This document shows, piece by piece, positions 6,680 to 10,975 of a stretch of 10,975 nucleotides of DNA. Position 1 is the stretch's first letter. The number at the start of each line of letters is the position of its first letter. The stretch is from Dehalococcoidia bacterium. GTDB lineage: Bacteria > Chloroflexota > Dehalococcoidia > GIF9 > AB-539-J10. Below the pieces are notes generated by a model. The model saw only the letters and a program-made list of their open reading frames with translations, had not been told where the DNA came from and searched no databases. Both the position numbers and the translations under genes were made by a program. The DNA is taken from NCBI GenBank assembly GCA_023229725.1, contig JALNYR010000004.1, positions 1-10,975 of the forward strand, given 5' to 3'.

Positions 6680-8140
6680 CTATCGCCAGCGCCAGAACGA
6701 CGGGCTCACCAGCGCCATGACTGTCACGAACTCAAGCCTGCCCACCAGCATCAACCCCGCGAGCACCAGCTTGCCGGCATCCGGGATGAAGGCGTAGTTC
6801 TGCGCGGGCCCGACGCCCGCGAGGCCAGGACCCATGTTGCCCACGGATGCAATGGTCGCCGAGAGAGCCGTCAGCGCATCCAGCCCAAGCGCGCTCATGA
6901 AGATGAAACCCGCGCCCAGCGAGAGAACATAGAGCACCGCCATGCCGGCAATCGCCGAGACCATCGGCTCGGGCACCGCCTCCCCGCCAACCTTGAGTGG
7001 CATGACCGAGCGCGGGCTGAAGGCGACAACCACCTGGCGGAACGCAAACCTGACTACCAACAGCAACCGTGCAACCTTGAACCCACCACCGGTCGAACCG
7101 GCGCAGGCGCCGATGACCATCAGCACCAGCAGGACACTCTTCGACAGGGCGGGCCAGAGGTCAAAGTCGGCGATGGCGAATCCGGTACTCGTCTGCATCG
7201 AGGCAACTTGAAAGGTGGCGTCCCGAATCGCCCTGGCCACGGGCATGCCGGACCTGTGGACGAGGTCCACCGTGACCGCGGTCGCCGAGACAAGGAAGAT
7301 GCCGACATAGAGGCGGAACTCGACGTTCTCCGCCAGCGCCCACAACTGCCTGCGCCGCCACACGTAGTAGTACAGAGCATAGTTCACCCCGGAGGCCAGC
7401 ATGAAGAACGTGACCACGGTGGTGACAAAGGGACTCGCCTCATAGGCTCCCATGCTCTCCTGCAGGTGCAAGAAGCCTCCGGTCGGCATAGTGCCGAACA
7501 CTATGTTCATTGCGTCGTAGAACGGAAGTCTCTCAACCAGCCACAGCAGCGCCAACTCGATGGCAGAGAAGACCATGTACAACAGCCACAGGGCACGAGC
7601 GGTGTCGACGACCCGTGCCCGCACCCGCTCCTGATGTGGACTGGGCATCTCCGCATCGAACAGCCTCGCTGCTCCCACGCCGAGCATCGGAAACAACGCA
7701 ACGAAGAACGTGATGATACCCATACCGCCCATCCATTGCGTGAAGTTCCGCCAGACGAGTATGCTCGGCGGCTGGTGGCCAATGGTCGTGAGGACAGTCG
7801 CACCAGTCGTCGTGAACCCCGACATAGCCTCAAAGAAGGCATCGGCAAACGAGGGCAAGGTACCCGAGAGAACGTACGGGACGGCGCCGACAACCGAGCC
7901 GACCAACCACGTGCAGGTCACGAGTGTGAGTCCCTCGCGCCGTGAGAGACTGCGATACTCCGAAGGAACGAGACGGAACAGCGCGAAACCGCCGACCATC
8001 GCAATGCCGGCCGGAATCAGGAAGCTCGCATGGATGCCGTCGTGCGCCACCGCAACTGACCAGAAGAGAGGGAAGCAGAGGAATGCGCCGAGAATGGCGA
8101 GCACGACTCCGAGGTACTTGACTACAATTCGAATGCTCAC
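6680..8140 (-). CDS. trkH: Trk potassium uptake system membrane subunit TrkH
   Basis: This inner-membrane potassium-translocating subunit has 486 residues, typical of the family. It has four pore-loop repeats. Their filter motifs are all present: GFTTTGATV (G113), MPTGGFL (G221), QTSTGFA (G320) and ASVGNMGPGL (G434). The loop GACAGSTGGGFKVARLL (345-360), which gates the pore in TrkH/KtrB, is intact. Hydrophobic segments fill the sequence, with TM1 at about 7-30 and the last near 455-480. GTG 8140 is chosen because the upstream in-frame residues are Arg/Gly-rich and lie within trkA. AAGG lies 4 nt upstream. Its start overlaps the trkA stop as GTGA, so the two subunits are probably made together. 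TrkH needs an RCK ring such as TrkA for control. Confidence 0.96.
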   Translation of the reverse strand: MSIRIVVKYLGVVLAILGAFLCFPLFWSVAVAHDGIHASFLIPAGIAMVGGFALFRLVPSEYRSLSRREGLTLVTCTWLVGSVVGAVPYVLSGTLPSFADAFFEAMSGFTTTGATVLTTIGHQPPSILVWRNFTQWMGGMGIITFFVALFPMLGVGAARLFDAEMPSPHQERVRARVVDTARALWLLYMVFSAIELALLWLVERLPFYDAMNIVFGTMPTGGFLHLQESMGAYEASPFVTTVVTFFMLASGVNYALYYYVWRRRQLWALAENVEFRLYVGIFLVSATAVTVDLVHRSGMPVARAIRDATFQVASMQTSTGFAIADFDLWPALSKSVLLVLMVIGACAGSTGGGFKVARLLLVVRFAFRQVVVAFSPRSVMPLKVGGEAVPEPMVSAIAGMAVLYVLSLGAGFIFMSALGLDALTALSATIASVGNMGPGLAGVGPAQNYAFIPDAGKLVLAGLMLVGRLEFVTVMALVSPSFWRWR

Positions 8141-9507
8141 GGTGCCTTGAACAGACGCTCCACGCCGGCGACCCCGTCCAGCAGCGCCGCCACAATCACC
8201 GTGTCTCCCGGCTCGATGACCGTCGTGCTCGTCGGGAGCAGGACGGCATCGCCCCGGACAATGGCTCCAACGACCGCCTGCTCCGGCCACTCGAGTTCAC
8301 TGATCGAATGCTTGCTGATGCGCGCATTGGGGGCCACCAGGAACTCAATGGCCTGAGCATCCTCGTTTCCGAGGAGCGCCACCGACTCCGCGCCTCCATG
8401 CAGGACGTAGTGCGCGATGCGGCTGCCGCAGAGCAGCAACGGCGACATGGCGACATCCACGCCCACAGCTTCGGCAAGCTGAATATAGTCCGGCTCGTCG
8501 ACGACAACGATGTTGCGCGAGACGCCCACATCGCGCGCGACGAGGCCGGCCAGGATGTTCAGCGATTCGTCGCCCGTCGCCCCGACGAAGGCGTCGGCAT
8601 GCGCCACGCCCTCATCGACGAGGAACTCCCGGTCGGGACGGCCACCCTGGACGACGACTGCTCTCTTGAGCTTCGAACTGATTTCCTGACAGCGCGCAGG
8701 GTTCTTCTCCATCAGCTTGACGCGGACGCCGCGCTTCTCCAGGGCCTCTGCCACGTTGAATCCAATCGTGCCTCCGCCGAAGATGACGACCGTCCTCGGC
8801 GAACGCAGCGGGGCTTCGAAGATGGCGCCAAGCTCATCCATGTCTTTCCGCGCAGCGATGAGGTAGAGCCTGTCGCCCTTCTCGATCCTGGCGTCGGCTT
8901 CCGGCACGCCCATCTCTTCACCACGTCCCAGCATCGCGACGACGCAGGGGCGCGGGAACGGGATGTCGGGGATGCGCTTGCCGACCACGGCTGCGCTCTC
9001 CGCTCTGAACTCGCGCAACTGCACCCGACCATCAGCGAACTCCTCCATAGGCGTCGCATACAGGCCGGAGAGGATGGAGACTATCTCTCTGGCAGCCTCA
9101 ATCTCCGGGTTCACGAAGAGGTCCACGCCGAGGCTTTTCGGCCTGACGACCTTGCGAGGGGCGTAGTGGGACTTTCCTCCCACGAGAAGGTAGCCTGAGT
9201 ACTCGGGGTTCCTCACGCGTGCGATGGTCTTCTTGGCGCCGAGCTCCTTGGCCATGAAGCACGTAATCATGTTGCTCTCGTCCACACCGGTCACCGCGAC
9301 GACGAGGTCGGCGCGCTGGACTTCGGCCTGCCACAGTACCCTCGGCGTAGCCGCGTTGCCCACAACGACGCCCACATCCAGGTCGCGACGCACCCGGTCC
9401 GCGGCCTCCTCGTCCTGCTCCACCACGACAATCTCCTGCTTCTCTCGCGACAGTAGGCTTGCGACGTAGAAGCCCGTGGAGCCTGCACCAACGACTACGA
9501 CGTACAT
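8137..9507 (-). CDS. trkA: Trk potassium uptake regulator TrkA (full length)
   Basis: This 456-residue peripheral membrane protein binds NAD(H)/ATP and opens or closes TrkH. The order is N1-C1-N2-C2. N1 begins MYVVVVGAGSTGF (G7, G9, G12; E30 ends strand 2). C1 is about 160-230 (VGKRIPDIPFPRPCVVAML). N2 begins VVIFGGGTIGF (G244, G246, G249; E267). C2 is about 380-450 (ISKHSISELEWPEQ, then EPGDTVIVAA). Residues about 107-124 look slightly longer than usual TrkA in the late part of N1. ATG 9507 is chosen because MYVVVVGAG is the family's normal start and AGAGGA (9517-9512) lies just upstream. The frame stays open to 9594, but those residues are not TrkA-like. It overlaps trkH by GTGA and has its own candidate promoter inside recO. 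Confidence 0.95.
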   Translation of the reverse strand: MYVVVVGAGSTGFYVASLLSREKQEIVVVEQDEEAADRVRRDLDVGVVVGNAATPRVLWQAEVQRADLVVAVTGVDESNMITCFMAKELGAKKTIARVRNPEYSGYLLVGGKSHYAPRKVVRPKSLGVDLFVNPEIEAAREIVSILSGLYATPMEEFADGRVQLREFRAESAAVVGKRIPDIPFPRPCVVAMLGRGEEMGVPEADARIEKGDRLYLIAARKDMDELGAIFEAPLRSPRTVVIFGGGTIGFNVAEALEKRGVRVKLMEKNPARCQEISSKLKRAVVVQGGRPDREFLVDEGVAHADAFVGATGDESLNILAGLVARDVGVSRNIVVVDEPDYIQLAEAVGVDVAMSPLLLCGSRIAHYVLHGGAESVALLGNEDAQAIEFLVAPNARISKHSISELEWPEQAVVGAIVRGDAVLLPTSTTVIEPGDTVIVAALLDGVAGVERLFKAP

Positions 9508-9670
9508 GATGTCCTCTGGAGGAAGCCTGCAATCACCGCATTGAGGCGCCGGAGATACCACGCGGGGCCATGGACGAGAGCGACGATGGAGCAATCGCCG
9601 CTGTGTTGACCGCCCACACCCACCAGCACCGCACCAGACGGGACGATTGAGTCACTCGGATTCGACCCGT
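9508..9670 (-). promoter_or_regulatory. Predicted structured 5' leader of trkA
   Basis: If transcription starts near 9670, the trkA mRNA has a leader of about 163 nt. It contains an imperfect hairpin near the 5' end (9637-9671), a 9-bp hairpin (9579-9602), an 8-bp hairpin with one bulge (9525-9547) and a 4-bp hairpin over the Shine-Dalgarno (9512-9523). No known riboswitch motif was recognised, and no protein-coding content is evident. GC-rich sequence folds easily, so function is a hypothesis. Confidence 0.35.
9579..9602 (-). other. 9-bp hairpin in trkA leader
   Basis: On the minus strand, AGCGGCGAT (9602-9594) pairs with ATCGTCGCT (9587-9579) around the 6-nt loop TGCTCC (9593-9588). All nine pairs form in RNA, one as a G-U. 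It is not followed by a T run, so it is not a normal terminator. Confidence 0.4.
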
Positions 9671-9671
9671 C
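9637..9671 (-). other. Hairpin spanning the recO stop codon
   Basis: On the minus strand, GACGGGTCGA (9671-9662) pairs with TCGTCCCGTC (9646-9637), nine pairs plus one T-T mismatch, over a 15-nt loop that contains the recO TGA. There is no T tract after it. It lies at the predicted start of the trkA transcript, so it may protect or regulate that RNA or slow readthrough from recO. Confidence 0.35.
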
Positions 9672-10467
9672 GGGCGATTGTAGAGGCTCCACCGGGGGTT
9701 GTCAATGAAGCCTCGGTCCGCAATCTCGACAGCCATTCTCTCGACTTCAGCTCCTTCTGCAACAGCCACCGGGAGAAGCTGAAGGTGTGTCCCTCCAGTT
9801 CGCTTCCAAGTGCGACGTCCACTCTGACACGGCACGCCGCATCGAGCGGGTGCGACAGCCAGTATCGCATCACTTTCAGAGCGTCGACGCTGAGAGGTCG
9901 CGCATCGGGGCATCCAGGCATGCAGACAGGGCACAGCGCTCCTCCGAGCGTCGCGCTGAGGCCGTTCTCGACCGGCCTCAGCTCCGCGCCGCAGTTGACG
10001 CAGCGCCGCAGGGACGGGCAGAAGCCGAGGCTCTCAAGAAGCTGGAGCTCGAAGACGCGGAGCAGCCTGTCGTCACATTCGCCCGAGTCCATCCGGCTCA
10101 TGGCGGCGAGCAGCAGGTCGAAGAGAGTCCGATTTGGCGAACCCTCGGCGGTCGAGGCGTCCGTCAACTCGGCCAGATACAGAGCACACGACATGCGCCA
10201 CAGATCGGACTTCAGCCGTCCAAATGAATCGAGGGTCACCGCCTCCGCGATGAGGTCGAGCGACCGCCGGCGCACGCAACGGAATCGCCCGTGGGACAGC
10301 ATGTCAACGCGAGGGCCGAGTGTGCTGCCGGGGCGCAGCGCCCCACGAGCAACCAGGGCGAGCTTCCCTTCCTCTGCTGTAAACAGCGTGACGATGCGGT
10401 CCCGCTCGCCCACCACGGCGTGCCTGACGACGATGCCCTCAACCTCGTACTCACGGGAGCCAGCCAT
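9652..10467 (-). CDS. recO: DNA repair protein RecO
   Basis: RecO binds SSB and DNA and, with RecR, loads RecA at single-strand gaps; it also anneals strands. This is a 271-residue protein, a little longer than many RecO proteins. The N-terminal OB fold is YEVEGIVVRHAVVGERDRIV through LVARGALRPGSTLGP (about 7-52). A helical middle follows (LYLAELTD, LLRVFELQLLESLGFCP). The zinc-binding module has C156-V-N-C159 and C179-P-V-C182, with C186 close by. ATG 10467 is the natural start, 9 nt after the recR stop; GGTGG at 10475-10471 is a close, poor ribosome site, so coupling to recR is likely. The final codons contain the trkA promoter. The adjacency to recR fits a RecOR unit. Confidence 0.93.
   Translation of the reverse strand: MAGSREYEVEGIVVRHAVVGERDRIVTLFTAEEGKLALVARGALRPGSTLGPRVDMLSHGRFRCVRRRSLDLIAEAVTLDSFGRLKSDLWRMSCALYLAELTDASTAEGSPNRTLFDLLLAAMSRMDSGECDDRLLRVFELQLLESLGFCPSLRRCVNCGAELRPVENGLSATLGGALCPVCMPGCPDARPLSVDALKVMRYWLSHPLDAACRVRVDVALGSELEGHTFSFSRWLLQKELKSREWLSRLRTEASLTTPGGASTIARRVESE
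9677..9705 (-). promoter_or_regulatory. Strong sigma-70-type promoter for trkA-trkH
   Basis: On the minus strand, TTGACA (9705-9700, 6 of 6) is followed by exactly 17 nt and TACAAT (9682-9677, 5 of 6). It lies within the last codons of recO and points at trkA; transcription should start near 9670. This is the best promoter match in the window, though it has only sequence support. Confidence 0.6.
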
Positions 10468-10476
10468 GAGCCACCG

Positions 10477-10975
10477 CTAGAAACTCTGTCGCGCTTCGAT
10501 TGCCTGCGAGAGCGTTATGTCGTCTGCGTACTCGAGGTCGGCGCCGTATGGCAGACCCCGCGCGAGCCTGGTGACGCGTATTCCCAGAGGCATAACGGCC
10601 TGGCGGATGTAGAGTGCGGTCGCCTCGCCTTCAACGTTGGGGTTGGTGGCAAGGATGACCTCCTTGACCTCGTCGCCGCGCAGACGCGTCAACAGCTCTC
10701 GAATCCGAAGGTCATCGGGGCCGATTCCCCGGGCGGGGTTCAGGGCTCCGTGCAGCACATGGTACAGGCCGGTGAAGCGTGAGGTGCGCTCAACGGCGGG
10801 CACATCGGGCGGTCTCTCCACGATGCAGATGAGTGAGTGGTCGCGGCGAGGGTCCCGGCAGATGGAGCACGGGTCCGAGTCCGAGACATTGAAGCACGTA
10901 GAACAGAGCGTGAGGCTGCCTTTGAGGCTGAGCAACGCCTGCGCCAATTCCTCGATCTCTGCATCCTGGCTGTTC
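10477..10975 (-). CDS. recR: Recombination protein RecR (5' end outside window)
   Basis: RecR forms a ring clamp that works with RecO and RecF in RecA loading. The window has 165 residues of about 200; the N-terminal helix-hairpin-helix segment is cut off by the window edge, with the open frame reaching 10974. A four-cysteine zinc finger is present at window residues 24-39 (CSTC and CSIC). The Toprim domain follows: LICIVERPPDVPAVERT, then GLYHVLHGALNPARGIGPDD, then VILATNPNVEGEATALYI. Near the C-terminus are the Walker-B-like TRLARGLPYGADLEYADD and TLSQAIEAR. These match RecR closely. The TAG is 9 nt before recO. Confidence 0.95.
   Translation of the reverse strand, partial: NSQDAEIEELAQALLSLKGSLTLCSTCFNVSDSDPCSICRDPRRDHSLICIVERPPDVPAVERTSRFTGLYHVLHGALNPARGIGPDDLRIRELLTRLRGDEVKEVILATNPNVEGEATALYIRQAVMPLGIRVTRLARGLPYGADLEYADDITLSQAIEARQSF

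Noticed and set aside
8141..8290. N-terminal extension of TrkH
   Set aside because: The extra 50 residues are Arg/Gly-rich and non-membrane and lie inside the trkA coding region.
8308..9198. Long plus-strand open frame opposite trkA
   Set aside because: It is antisense to a clear TrkA, has no recognisable domain, and its composition is that of GC-rich shadow coding.
9508..9594. N-terminal extension of TrkA to an upstream start at 9594
   Set aside because: The frame is open, but the residues do not resemble TrkA, and ATG 9507 has a Shine-Dalgarno just upstream and begins the standard MYVVVVGAG.
9637..9671. Hairpin at the end of recO as an intrinsic terminator
   Set aside because: No T tract follows on either strand; kept only as a structural feature of the trkA leader.
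9647..10480. Long plus-strand open frame opposite recO
   Set aside because: It is Ser/Arg-rich, has no family resemblance and mirrors recO codons.
1..10975. Defence system, mobile element, CRISPR array, prophage or tRNA-linked island
   Set aside because: All coding space is accounted for by conserved housekeeping genes; no repeat arrays, transposase, integrase or attachment-site pattern was seen.

Overview
The window carries ordinary chromosomal housekeeping genes from a GC-rich bacterium. No tRNA, rRNA, CRISPR array, insertion sequence or phage gene was seen. The best guess at a host is a Chloroflexota member, perhaps Dehalococcoidia-like. The clues are the dnaG-rpoD pair next to a PEP synthase gene, a DnaG zinc motif written CFGAC, and an Ap4A-phosphorylase-like HIT protein. 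This is pattern memory, not a search, and an actinobacterial-like relative is not excluded: two small TrkA genes here resemble the actinobacterial CeoB/CeoC pair.

Layout, plus strand (1-5091): the 3' end of ppsA (1-1062), a 136-nt gap with a possible terminator and a weak promoter, dnaG (1199-3076), rpoD (3087-4550) and a HIT-family nucleotide hydrolase/phosphorylase (4567-5091). dnaG, rpoD and the HIT gene are 10 and 16 nt apart and look co-transcribed. They meet the minus-strand genes tail to tail, across a 21-nt gap at 5092-5112.

Layout, minus strand (read from 10975 down to 5113): recR (5' end cut off by the window), recO, full-length trkA, trkH, a UspA-like protein, an RCK_N-only TrkA-like protein and an RCK_N+RCK_C TrkA-like protein. 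The first pair forms the RecOR recombination-mediator module. The other five look like one potassium-uptake module: a TrkH channel-like subunit, three separate regulatory RCK proteins and an adenine-nucleotide-binding stress protein. trkA/trkH and usp/RCK_N overlap by GTGA, and the other spacings are short.

The most interesting signals are non-coding. A near-perfect sigma-70 promoter (TTGACA, 17 nt, TACAAT) lies inside the end of recO and points at trkA. It predicts a leader of about 163 nt containing three hairpins, a small hairpin over the ribosome-binding site and an imperfect 11-nt direct repeat. A second promoter (TTGACT, 17 nt, TAACAT) fills the 52-nt trkH-usp gap and would give an almost leaderless usp mRNA. 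The two promoters share 8 identical bases at the spacer/-10 junction. No gene-free stretch exceeds 300 bases; the longest are 1063-1198 and 9508-9651, both described below.
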